A DNA stretch of 64,000 nucleotides, from assembly GCF_003600355.1 (NCBI RefSeq), contig NZ_CP032416.1, forward strand, positions 888,183 to 952,182. The letters are read 5' to 3'. Made by a program: the position numbers and the translations under genes. Every line of letters begins with the position of its first letter. The stretch's first letter is position 1. Origin of the DNA: Clostridium fermenticellae (GTDB lineage: Bacteria; Bacillota; Clostridia; Clostridiales; Clostridiaceae). Below, one piece after another: positions 17,575-26,290 of this stretch. The notes beneath the pieces were generated by a model. That model ran no database searches and had not been told where the DNA came from. It saw only the letters and a program-made list of their open reading frames with translations.

Positions 17575-18591
17575 ATGGATACAGTTTCTATAATTATTCC
17601 ATGTAGAAATGAGGAAAAGTATATATCGGAATGTTTGGATTCATTTATGAAACAAACTTATCCAAAAGAATATTTTGAAGTATTTGTGTGTGATGGTATG
17701 TCAGATGACAGTACAAGAGATATAGTAAAGAAATATGAAGAGAAATATGGAAATGTAAAGCTTATTGATAATAATGGATATACAGCACCAAAAGGCATGA
17801 ATGAAGGAATAAGAAAGAGCAATGCAGATATAGTTATAATATTTGGGGCACATGCTTTTGCTGATAAAGACTTTATAAAATATAATGTTGAGGCATTAAA
17901 GAATAAAGAAATAGGATGTGCAGGTGGCCCTATAAAGACTATAAGCGAAGATGATAAGGGTACAGCTGTAGCTATTGCAATGAGCTCACCATTTGGAGTT
18001 GGAAATGCATTATTTAGGTATGCTCATGAAGAAACATTTGTTGATACAGTTGCTTTTGGGGCATATAGAAAAGAAGTTCTTGATAAAATAGGATATTTTG
18101 ATGATGAATTAGTTAGAAATCAGGATGATGAATTAAACTACAGGGTAGTTAAAAATGGATATAAAGTTCTTTTAACACCTAAAGTTAAATCATCATATTA
18201 TAGCAGGTCATCTTTAAGAAAACTTTGGAAACAATACTATCAGTATGGTTTTTGGAAGGTAAGAGTAATGCAGAAACATGGTAAACCTGCATCTGTAAGA
18301 CATTTGGTACCATTATTATTTGTTGTAACTAATATTTTGGGAATACTACTTGGAGCATTTATAAAACCAGTATTTTATCTCTGGATTTTGGAGGTTTGTA
18401 TATATTTAATTGGAGATCTAATTGCTTCATTAAAAGCCTTTAAGGGCAATTTTAAGTTACTTAAATATATTCCTTTAATATTCCCAATATTGCACGTAAG
18501 TTATGGGTTTGGTTTTTTACGAGGTTTATTCAGTTTCTATGTGTTTAAATCCAATAAGATTATTGAAAAGAATACAAAAATGTCAAGATAA
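17575..18591 (+). CDS. Glycosyltransferase family 2 with C-terminal membrane segments
   Basis: About 338 residues. The N-terminal GT-A domain starts VSIIIPCRNEEKYISECLDS and contains the nucleotide-binding VCDGMSDDST, a FGAHAF segment where DxD is expected, and the acceptor-side RNQDDELNYRVVKNG with the catalytic aspartate (ED/QDDEL region). Two or three hydrophobic segments follow near the C-terminus, as in ExoA-type succinoglycan transferases. The start is uncertain: a GTG at 17560 overlaps the ribosome site AGAGGTAGGTGA, and the ATG at 17575 is the next in-frame choice. It directly follows the MurJ-like gene. Confidence 0.83.
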   Translation: MDTVSIIIPCRNEEKYISECLDSFMKQTYPKEYFEVFVCDGMSDDSTRDIVKKYEEKYGNVKLIDNNGYTAPKGMNEGIRKSNADIVIIFGAHAFADKDFIKYNVEALKNKEIGCAGGPIKTISEDDKGTAVAIAMSSPFGVGNALFRYAHEETFVDTVAFGAYRKEVLDKIGYFDDELVRNQDDELNYRVVKNGYKVLLTPKVKSSYYSRSSLRKLWKQYYQYGFWKVRVMQKHGKPASVRHLVPLLFVVTNILGILLGAFIKPVFYLWILEVCIYLIGDLIASLKAFKGNFKLLKYIPLIFPILHVSYGFGFLRGLFSFYVFKSNKIIEKNTKMSR

Positions 18592-18634
18592 TCTTATAAA
18601 TTATGTTAAGTTCAACTAAAAGTGGGTGAATGTA

Positions 18635-19882
18635 TTGAGTATAATTTTATATGTAGTTACATGTATGTATATTATAGTTAATCCTCTAATATCAAATGAG
18701 ATCAAATTCAAACACGTAAGTTTTGGTGATTACATATTATTTTTGATATTTGTGATTTATTTCTTGAATGTTATATTGAATAAGGATTCTAGAAACAGAT
18801 TTATAAATGGTATAAGAGATTTTTTTACAGATTATCTTACATTGTCTATATCAGGGCTTTTTTTAATTATGTTAATTTCAGTTACTTATGCGGCTGAAAA
18901 AGGAATGGCACTTCAAGAAACATTTAGATTTTTTACTTATGCAGCATTGTTTTTTATAATAAAGTACGAGTTTGCTGAAACTAAACTTATAAAGGGATTT
19001 TTAGGATCATATATAGTATGTACGATTATAATGAGTGTATTCGGAATTGTTCAGTATTTTACTAAATTTGAACTTAACAAGAATTTTGTAAAGACCGACG
19101 GATTTTTAGGACGACCTAAAGTTACCGTTTCTTTAGATAATGCAAATAATTTTGGTGCATTTCTAGTACTTGCAATATTTCCTATAATTATGCTTATGAT
19201 ATATGTAAAAGGTATTAAGAAAAAAGCATTTTATTTATTGCTTTCGTTAGCTTTGGCAATGAATATAGTATTTTGTTATTCACGTAATGCAATGCTTGGA
19301 TTTGTTATTGGACTTGTAGTTCTGGCAATAATTTACAGCTTGAAGCTTATAGTCCCAATTGGTGGTTTGGGAATTTTAATGTTCTTGATACCGCAAATTG
19401 GTTCTAGAATTATGGATATAGGAAATAGTTCTGAGAATTTCACGAGACTTAAATTGTGGAAAACAGCTTGGTATATGATAAAAGATCATCCAATAAGAGG
19501 AGTTGGAAATGGAAACTTTGTAAGTTTATATGATAGCTATGTTGCAAAGTACCATGAATTATATATATATTATGACTATAAAAGATTTCCGTGTCATAAT
19601 TCATACTTAAAAATACAAAGTGAGCTTGGAATTTTTGGCACAATCTTCTTTATATCAATTTTAATAAATGCATTGATTAGAATTAAAAAGTTAACTGATT
19701 CACTTGAAGATAAATTTTTAAAGTACTTTTACACAGGTTTTTTTGCTTCGGTTATAGCATTTCTGGTCATGAATTTATCTGACAACTTGTTTTTTGTTCC
19801 TAAGACTACATCCTTTTTCTGGATGCTGCTTGCTATGGGTGAAGCCCTAAGGAGGTGTCAGAAATCAGAGTTCTACAGATAA
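18635..19882 (+). CDS. O-antigen ligase-family membrane protein (second)
   Basis: About 415 residues with at least ten hydrophobic segments. The central loop carries HPIRGVGNGNF and, later, HNSYLKIQSELGIFGTIFF, the conserved Wzy_C/O-antigen ligase signature (the H-N-x-Y-L motif). It would polymerise or ligate glycan outside the membrane. I take the TTG at 18635, preceded by GGGTGA at 7 bases; an in-frame GTG at 18626 lies inside that site. Its 3' end overlaps the next gene. Why one locus keeps two ligase/polymerase proteins is not evident; they may serve chain growth and transfer to the wall separately. Confidence 0.78.
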   Translation: MSIILYVVTCMYIIVNPLISNEIKFKHVSFGDYILFLIFVIYFLNVILNKDSRNRFINGIRDFFTDYLTLSISGLFLIMLISVTYAAEKGMALQETFRFFTYAALFFIIKYEFAETKLIKGFLGSYIVCTIIMSVFGIVQYFTKFELNKNFVKTDGFLGRPKVTVSLDNANNFGAFLVLAIFPIIMLMIYVKGIKKKAFYLLLSLALAMNIVFCYSRNAMLGFVIGLVVLAIIYSLKLIVPIGGLGILMFLIPQIGSRIMDIGNSSENFTRLKLWKTAWYMIKDHPIRGVGNGNFVSLYDSYVAKYHELYIYYDYKRFPCHNSYLKIQSELGIFGTIFFISILINALIRIKKLTDSLEDKFLKYFYTGFFASVIAFLVMNLSDNLFFVPKTTSFFWMLLAMGEALRRCQKSEFYR

Positions 19883-20991
19883 TATCTGGAAATGATATAG
19901 GTGGAGGAGCTAATCATGTATTAAATTTGATTAATTACTCATTGCCTAGATTCATTTGTATTTTAGGAGTAATTGGAGATGGACCGCTTTATGATAAAGC
20001 GAAAGACATGCACATTGATGTGGTAAAATTTCCTAAGGGACTATTAAAATGTAAAAATCAAATATTAGAATATGTATTGGAAAATAATATAGACTTAATA
20101 GATTTTCACGGAGCAAAAGCTTTTTTGCTTCACTATTTTTTAAAAAAATACTTAAACGTAGTATCTGTGGCTACAATACACAGCAATTATAAGCAGGATT
20201 TCTTAAATAGTAAATTTAAGTTTATATTTTTTACCTATCTTAGTATTATAGGGCTTAAGAGTTTTGACTATTATGTATGTGTTTCAAAATATATCAAAGA
20301 TTTAATGACTAAAGATGGATTTAAAGGACAAAAATTTATAGTTTCCAATGGAATAAATTTTAATTCTGTAAAAGTTAATGAGAATAATAGTAAAATTAGA
20401 AAGAAACTTAATATAGGTGAGGATGATTTTGTTTTTGCGAATGTTGCTAGAATGCATCCAGTCAAGAATCAATTAAATTTAATTAAAGCATTTTCTGAGC
20501 TTGAGAAAGAGGTAAAAAATATAAGACTTATTATAGTTGGTGATGGACCTTTAGAACAGGAATTAAAGAGTAAGGTAAGTGAACTTGATTTAGAAGATAA
20601 GATTATATTTACCGGGTTTAAGGAAAATGCTGCAGACTATGTTAATGCATCAAATGTGAGTATTTTAAACTCTTTGAGTGAAGGCGGTTTACCTCCTTTA
20701 GTTATACTAGAGAGTGCAGCGGTTAAAGTACCGGTTATAGTGTCTAAAGTTGGTGATCTGGATCATGTCGTAAATGAAAAAACTGGATTTGTTATAGAAA
20801 ATAATGATATTTATGGAACTTATAAGAGTATGAAAGATGCTTTCATAAGTAGAGATAAATTGGTAGGTATGGGAAACAGTTTTTATGATTTTTGCATGAG
20901 CAACTATTCTACGGATAAGTTTTGCAGTGATTATTATAATGTGTATAAAAAGATACTTACATATAATCGGAGTGTAAATTATGACAAATAA
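19855..20991 (+). CDS. Glycosyltransferase family 4 (second)
   Basis: About 378 residues, GT-B fold. The N-terminus RVLQIISGNDIGGGANHVLN is the typical acceptor-side glycine-rich loop. The C-terminal donor site has LNSLSEGGLPPLVILESAA and the preceding VGDGPLEQEL. The start is unusual: the only standard start (GTG 19855) shares its first base with the ribosome site AAGGAGG, while a non-standard ATC at 19864 lies 8 bases after that site and would begin at the expected family N-terminus. It overlaps the upstream ligase-like gene by up to 28 bases and the downstream flippase gene by 11. Confidence 0.83.
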   Translation: MSEIRVLQIISGNDIGGGANHVLNLINYSLPRFICILGVIGDGPLYDKAKDMHIDVVKFPKGLLKCKNQILEYVLENNIDLIDFHGAKAFLLHYFLKKYLNVVSVATIHSNYKQDFLNSKFKFIFFTYLSIIGLKSFDYYVCVSKYIKDLMTKDGFKGQKFIVSNGINFNSVKVNENNSKIRKKLNIGEDDFVFANVARMHPVKNQLNLIKAFSELEKEVKNIRLIIVGDGPLEQELKSKVSELDLEDKIIFTGFKENAADYVNASNVSILNSLSEGGLPPLVILESAAVKVPVIVSKVGDLDHVVNEKTGFVIENNDIYGTYKSMKDAFISRDKLVGMGNSFYDFCMSNYSTDKFCSDYYNVYKKILTYNRSVNYDK

Positions 20992-22531
20992 AAAATTTTT
21001 AAAGAGTTCACTTGTAGTTATGATATTTATAATTTTTGGAAAATTATTTGCACTTGTGAGAGATTCCCTAATAGCTGCTAAATTCGGAGCGACGTATATT
21101 ACAGATGTATATAATTTTGGGCTTGGCATCGTGTATTTACTTACTACGATAAGTTATGGACTAACAACAACTTTTATACCAATACATACTGATCATATGC
21201 AAACACTAAACAAAAAAAAATCAAATAGTTTTGTAAATAATGTTATAAATTTATCCTCTATTTATACAATATTGATAACAGTGGTATTAATAATTTTTGC
21301 TAAGGATATAATATACTTATTTGGGCATGGATTTGAGAAGGATCCCAAAGTTTTTGAAGTAGCATTAAGGGTAACTAGAATAATGCTTATATCACTTATA
21401 TTTGTAAGTTTACAAAGTGTTATAACTGGTGTACTTCAATGTCATAAGGAATTCTATGAACCGGCTGCAATGTCGGCAGTTTCTAATGTAGTATATATAA
21501 TATACCTTGTATTTATGGCCTCAAAATTTGGAATTATTGGTTTTGCAGTTGCGACCGTTATAGGTTTCTTTATGCAATTTTTAATAAACGTGCCTAAATA
21601 TAGGAAACTTGGATACAGATATAAACCTACCATAGATTTTAAAGATAAAGAAATAGATAAAATGTTTAAACTAATGATTCCTGTTATAATAAGTACTTCG
21701 GTAATACAGCTTAATTTATTTGTAAACAGGTCATTTGCAACAAATATATTTTTCGGCGCAGTAACTGTACTAGACTGTTCTAATAAAATAAATACACTTG
21801 CATATGAAGTATTTGCAATAGGAATATCAATGATAGTATATCCATCATTATCTGAAATGGCGGTTAAAAATGACAGTATTGGATATAGAAAAGAACTTGA
21901 GAAATCTTTAATTGCTATAATGCTTATAATGATACCTGCTTCTTTTGCAATAGTATTTTTAAGGGATCAATTTATAACAATTATATTTAAAAGGGGGGCT
22001 TTTACGAATGAAGCGGCTAAACTTACATCGAGTGCTCTTTTATTCTATGCACCATCTATGGTCGCATATGGATTAAGAGATATTTTAAATAAGGCATTTT
22101 ATTCGATAAAAGATACGAAAACTCCTATGGTAAATAGTTTTGTTGGTATAGGAATAAATGTTATCATAAATATATTTATCGTAAAGTATATGAAAGTATC
22201 AGGACTTGCTTTAGCTACAAGTATTTCAGTAATAGTAACAACTATATTAATGCTTGTGGATCTAAATAGAAAGCTAAATGGTATTAATTTAAAAAAAGTG
22301 TGTATTGATTTTTTGAAAATATTAATTGCATCTATTATAATGGGATTGGTGATACTTACTATAAACAAGTTAGTTTTAAGTTTCTTAAGTATGGGAGTTA
22401 AATCTAGCGTAGTTTGTGTATTAATATCGTTTGTTTTTGGAAGCTTAATATACGCTGTATGTATTTATATATTTAAAGTAGATGAATTCTTTGAATTAAT
22501 TGATAATTTTAAACATAGATCAGCAAATTAA
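20981..22531 (+). CDS. MurJ/MVF-family lipid-linked sugar flippase (2)
   Basis: A 516-residue multi-pass protein, the same length as the copy at 16009. It shares LVRDSLIAAKFGA at the N-terminus, IIFKRGAFTNEAA, and YSIKDTKTPMVNS. The two differ widely in sequence, so this is an old duplication or separate acquisition, not a recent tandem copy. It is the last polymer-export gene before the secreted protein. Two MurJ-like transporters in one locus suggest two lipid-linked intermediates, or one transporter dedicated to this glycan while true MurJ is elsewhere. Confidence 0.85.
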   Translation: MTNKKFLKSSLVVMIFIIFGKLFALVRDSLIAAKFGATYITDVYNFGLGIVYLLTTISYGLTTTFIPIHTDHMQTLNKKKSNSFVNNVINLSSIYTILITVVLIIFAKDIIYLFGHGFEKDPKVFEVALRVTRIMLISLIFVSLQSVITGVLQCHKEFYEPAAMSAVSNVVYIIYLVFMASKFGIIGFAVATVIGFFMQFLINVPKYRKLGYRYKPTIDFKDKEIDKMFKLMIPVIISTSVIQLNLFVNRSFATNIFFGAVTVLDCSNKINTLAYEVFAIGISMIVYPSLSEMAVKNDSIGYRKELEKSLIAIMLIMIPASFAIVFLRDQFITIIFKRGAFTNEAAKLTSSALLFYAPSMVAYGLRDILNKAFYSIKDTKTPMVNSFVGIGINVIINIFIVKYMKVSGLALATSISVIVTTILMLVDLNRKLNGINLKKVCIDFLKILIASIIMGLVILTINKLVLSFLSMGVKSSVVCVLISFVFGSLIYAVCIYIFKVDEFFELIDNFKHRSAN

Positions 22532-22662
22532 ATATTAACTTAGATCAAATATTGCCATAATAATTTTATCTGCTAATGAAAAATGGCATAGTGTTATTAA
22601 TAGAATTTGTTTTGTAGGACAACAATCGGCAAACTTCAAGGGGGAGGAGTCTGAGTTTTATT

Positions 22663-24726
22663 ATGAATGTAAAAATAGAAAGTGTTATGCAAATTAAACT
22701 GGTTTTCATAATAGTTATAGTTACTATGATTTTTGGGATTAATATGGTATTAGTAAATAATAGAGTATATGCTGATTCGCCGAAAACTTTATATGTTTCT
22801 CCATCAGGAAATGATAAAAATAATGGAAGTAAAAATAGTCCGTTTAAAACAATTCAAGCTGGATTAGATGCATTAAATCCAGGAGATACTCTTCTAATAA
22901 GAGGAGGAGTGTACAAAGAGACTACAGATATATTTAATAGACAGGGATCACAAGACGCATGGTTTACTGTGGAAAACTATCCAGGGGAATCTGTAACTAT
23001 GGAGGGTGATTACAGATTAAACTGGGGAGGGAAAATAGCACCAGATGCCATTACTTTTAGGAATAGTTCATATTGGAAAGTACAAGGAATAAAAATGGCT
23101 GAATATACAGGTGCTGGAATCTATTTGACTGATAAATCTAATCATGTGGAGATGAGTAATTTAACGATATGCGATTTAGATTATCCAGTTTATAGACCTT
23201 ATGGTACATCAGGTATAGATGGTGAAAATTCTAATGATTGTACGGTTAAAAATTGCAGTATATACAGTATAGGATTAAAAGTAAATAAACCAAAGGATCA
23301 TGGCATATACATTGGGTATCAAGCTAATAATTGGATATTTGATGGTAATGATATTCATGATAATGCTGGAGCAGCTATTCAATTATATGGAGCTCCTAAT
23401 GGAGGCAGCAATTGCAAAATAACTAATAATCGCCTTTATGATAATCATGCTTATGGGCTTGCAATAGGCTCTAATGCACAAAATAATTATATATACAATA
23501 ATGTATTTTATGGAAATAATTGGTGTGATGTATTTATGTTAGAGTCATCTACAAAAAATTATTTTAAAGGTAATTTATTTTTAACCGGTTACAGTAATTA
23601 CAATGTTCAGCTAACTGATGAAGGGTCAGTAGATAATTCTTTTGATTATAATACATATTATAAAATCAATGGTGTTGTGGTTAATAGATATGATCAGATG
23701 TTGAATTTTAATCAGTGGAGATCATATGGAGAAGAAGATTCGGGAGAATTATTACAAAATTATGATGAAGCTCAAGAGAAAATTGCCAGTTGGAAACCTG
23801 CAGAAGTTAAGAATTATACTAGTAGGAGACTTAGTGGAATAGATAGATTTCAAACTGCGGAAGCTATTGCAGAAGAGTTTAACAGCTCCAAGATTGATAG
23901 TGTGGTTATAACTTCCGGGTACAGTTTTAATAATGCATTAAGTGGAAGTGTTCTTGCAAAAAAATTAGATGCACCTATACTTCTTTCTGGAAAAACTTAT
24001 ACTGAAAATCAGTCGGCAGTGCAATATATAAATAGACATATGAATACCAGTGGAAAAATATATATACTTGGGGATGAAGGAAATATAAATGAGAATATAA
24101 TTACTGGTTTGAAAAATTTGGGATATAATAATATAGAGATACTGCAGGATGGTGAAAAGTATGGAGCAGTTAAATCTATAAATGATAAAATTAATGCTTC
24201 TAAGGGAACACCAATTGTCGTACTTTCAGGAAATGATTTTCCTGACGGACTTAGTATTTCAGCTGTAGCCGCAGCAAAAGGATATCCTGTAATATATTCT
24301 GATTTATATGATATACCAAGTGAATCTAAAGAAACTATAAAAAAGATTAATCCATCTCAAATTTATATAATAGGTGGAAATGGGGTTGTTTCTGATTATG
24401 CTAAGGATAATATAAAAATTTTGACTGGATTATCTGATGATAAAATTGTGAGAATAGGCGGGAGCGATAGATATGAGACCTCCATTAATGTTGCAAAATA
24501 TTTTAAAATGGATGGTGATATTATTACTCTAGCATCAGGTAAAGATTTTCCAGATGCTCTTGCGGGAAGTGTATTATCTGCAAAACTAAATGCACCTTTA
24601 ATACTTTTAGGAGATAATAATAAGATTCAAAAGGATTTTGTCGATACAGGAAAATTTACTACACAGATAATATATGGAGGAACTGCATCCATAAGTGAGT
24701 ATATTGCCGGGAGCATGGCTAAATAA
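22663..24726 (+). CDS. Secreted beta-helix protein with three CWB2 cell-wall-binding repeats
   Basis: 687 residues. The N-terminal signal peptide (hydrophobic core about residues 12-28) ends near VYADS. The N-terminal half has a DUF1565/pectate-lyase-like start (LYVSPSGNDKNNGSKNSPFK), then right-handed parallel beta-helix rungs with repeated N-N-x-I-Y-N patterns. Residues ~390-687 hold three cell-wall-binding type 2 (PF04122-like) repeats, recognisable by SGIDRFQTAEAIAEEF, IGGNGVVSD, and IGGSDRYETSINVAKYF. In C. difficile such repeats bind an anionic wall polymer (family knowledge). It sits inside the polymer locus and may be a glycan-modifying enzyme held at the surface by that polymer. Confidence 0.88.
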   Translation: MNVKIESVMQIKLVFIIVIVTMIFGINMVLVNNRVYADSPKTLYVSPSGNDKNNGSKNSPFKTIQAGLDALNPGDTLLIRGGVYKETTDIFNRQGSQDAWFTVENYPGESVTMEGDYRLNWGGKIAPDAITFRNSSYWKVQGIKMAEYTGAGIYLTDKSNHVEMSNLTICDLDYPVYRPYGTSGIDGENSNDCTVKNCSIYSIGLKVNKPKDHGIYIGYQANNWIFDGNDIHDNAGAAIQLYGAPNGGSNCKITNNRLYDNHAYGLAIGSNAQNNYIYNNVFYGNNWCDVFMLESSTKNYFKGNLFLTGYSNYNVQLTDEGSVDNSFDYNTYYKINGVVVNRYDQMLNFNQWRSYGEEDSGELLQNYDEAQEKIASWKPAEVKNYTSRRLSGIDRFQTAEAIAEEFNSSKIDSVVITSGYSFNNALSGSVLAKKLDAPILLSGKTYTENQSAVQYINRHMNTSGKIYILGDEGNINENIITGLKNLGYNNIEILQDGEKYGAVKSINDKINASKGTPIVVLSGNDFPDGLSISAVAAAKGYPVIYSDLYDIPSESKETIKKINPSQIYIIGGNGVVSDYAKDNIKILTGLSDDKIVRIGGSDRYETSINVAKYFKMDGDIITLASGKDFPDALAGSVLSAKLNAPLILLGDNNKIQKDFVDTGKFTTQIIYGGTASISEYIAGSMAK

Positions 24727-24833
24727 TAGGATGATTTTAAAGATTGTGTTTAATAATTGAAAAATTTTCATCAATCTTGTAAGATTTATGTATGTTCAAT
24801 ATTTGTTTGTAAGAATACTTTGGGAGGATGTAA

Positions 24834-25487
24834 ATGAAGGCTGAAGATATAAAAATAAATATTGCGGATGATATAGAGAGTAAAAAGTTTCAGTTTGCAA
24901 TTAAAAGATGTATGGATTTTATTTTGTCTTTGATAGGAATTGTAATACTATCACCACTATTATTGATTTTGTCGATATGGATTAAATTAGATTCAAAAGG
25001 TCCTATTATATTTAAACAGATTAGAGTTGGCAAAAATGAAAAAGAGTTTACAATATACAAATTTAGAACTATGATTGTGGATGCCGAGAAAAAGAGAGAA
25101 CTTGATATTAAACCAGGTGATCTGAGTAATTTTGTATTTCAGAGTAAAAGTGATAATAGAGTGACTAAAGCTGGCGCTTTTTTGAGGAAAACAAGTTTAG
25201 ATGAAATACCTCAATTATTTAATGTATTATTTGGTACTATGAGTCTTGTTGGGCCAAGGCCTGAGATTCCAGAGGTTGTTAAGTATTATCCTGAAGCTTA
25301 TAGACAGAGGTTACTTGTTACTCAGGGTATAACTGGATTAGCTCAAGTAAGTGGAAGAGGAGAGATAGAACTTGGAAAGACGGTTTATTATGATCTCTCT
25401 TATATAAAGAAGTTTTCGATATTAATGGATATAAAAATATTATTTCGAACGGTATTTTCAGTTGCTAAAAAAGAAGGAGCTTTTTGA
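24834..25487 (+). CDS. Undecaprenyl-phosphate phosphosugar transferase (PglC-like)
   Basis: A 217-residue monotopic phosphoglycosyl transferase that starts repeat-unit synthesis by moving a sugar-1-phosphate from a UDP-sugar to undecaprenyl phosphate. Seen: one N-terminal re-entrant membrane helix (FILSLIGIVILSPLLLILSI), the KFRTM motif, and DEIPQLFNVLFGTMSLVGPR followed by PE. It is the short PglC/EpsL form without the WcaJ-type N-terminal membrane domain. A PglF-like dehydratase begins the locus, so the primed sugar may be a bacillosamine-type diacetamido sugar (inference). GGGAGG lies before the ATG, and the stop is 1 base from the next start. Confidence 0.9.
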   Translation: MKAEDIKINIADDIESKKFQFAIKRCMDFILSLIGIVILSPLLLILSIWIKLDSKGPIIFKQIRVGKNEKEFTIYKFRTMIVDAEKKRELDIKPGDLSNFVFQSKSDNRVTKAGAFLRKTSLDEIPQLFNVLFGTMSLVGPRPEIPEVVKYYPEAYRQRLLVTQGITGLAQVSGRGEIELGKTVYYDLSYIKKFSILMDIKILFRTVFSVAKKEGAF

Positions 25488-25488
25488 T

Positions 25489-26217
25489 ATGTTTAGCAAA
25501 ATATTAAAATTTGAAGTGTTTAATGGAACTAAGTATCAATTGCTCAATTATATAAAAGGATTTGAAAAAGTAAATATAGTATCCGGAAATCCAGAAGTAT
25601 TATACAATGGATTAAAAGATAAAGATATGTTCCAAAGTTTTACATCTAAAAATTCAGTAATTATACCAGATGGTGTTGGAACTTTGATTGCTTCAAGAAT
25701 AGTTAAAAATCCTGTAAATGAGAAAATAGCTGGAATAGATGTTATGGAGGAAATAATAAATATATGTAAAAACAATAATTATGGTATATATTTAATTGGA
25801 GCTAAAGAAGATGTATTAAGAAGTTGTATATATAATCTTAAGCTTAAATACCCAGGTATAAATATATCTGGAAGCCATAATGGATATTTTGACTTAAATA
25901 ATTGTGAGAAAATTTTAGAAGATATAAAAAAAGTAAAACCATACGCACTATTTATTGCGATGGGTTCACCAAGGCAGGACAGATTTATAATTAAAAATAT
26001 GGAAGAACTTCCTTGTAAGGTGTTTATGGGTGTAGGAGGAAGCTTTGATGTTTTTTCTGGAAAATTAAAAAGAGCTCCAAAGTGGATGATAAATTTTGGC
26101 CTTGAATGGCTTTATAGAGTTATAAAAGAACCTTGGCGTATAAAGAGACTTATAGTAATACCAAGATTTCTAATTAAAGTTGCAGTGGATTACAAAAGCA
26201 GGATATCTAGTTTTTAA
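25489..26217 (+). CDS. WecB/TagA/CpsF-family glycosyltransferase
   Basis: About 242 residues, fold GT-E (GT26). Seen: VSGNPEVLYNGLKDKDMF, the catalytic-loop segment PDGVGTLIASRIV with the conserved Asp, KIAGIDVMEEI, AMGSPRQDRFI, and the closing GVGGSFDVFSGKLKRAPKW followed by the R-x-x-K-E-P-W-R region. Relatives transfer N-acetylmannosamine or glucose to lipid-linked N-acetyl sugars in teichoic-acid and exopolysaccharide synthesis. I start at ATG 25489 (AAGGAG upstream); a TTG at 25462 lies within the previous gene. It would add the second sugar after the PglC-like enzyme. It is the last gene of the locus. Confidence 0.9.
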   Translation: MFSKILKFEVFNGTKYQLLNYIKGFEKVNIVSGNPEVLYNGLKDKDMFQSFTSKNSVIIPDGVGTLIASRIVKNPVNEKIAGIDVMEEIINICKNNNYGIYLIGAKEDVLRSCIYNLKLKYPGINISGSHNGYFDLNNCEKILEDIKKVKPYALFIAMGSPRQDRFIIKNMEELPCKVFMGVGGSFDVFSGKLKRAPKWMINFGLEWLYRVIKEPWRIKRLIVIPRFLIKVAVDYKSRISSF

Positions 26218-26233
26218 CTACTTATCCTGCTTT
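26195..26233 (+). terminator. Hairpin at the end of the polysaccharide locus
   Basis: AAAGCAGGATA pairs perfectly with TATCCTGCTTT, the stem enclosing the stop codon of the last glycosyltransferase gene. The T-run after it is short, so termination may be partial. Confidence 0.5.
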
Positions 26234-26290
26234 ATAGCAATTTGAATTGATATTTATTATTTCAGAGTATATTGTTTAGGAGAGTTAAAT

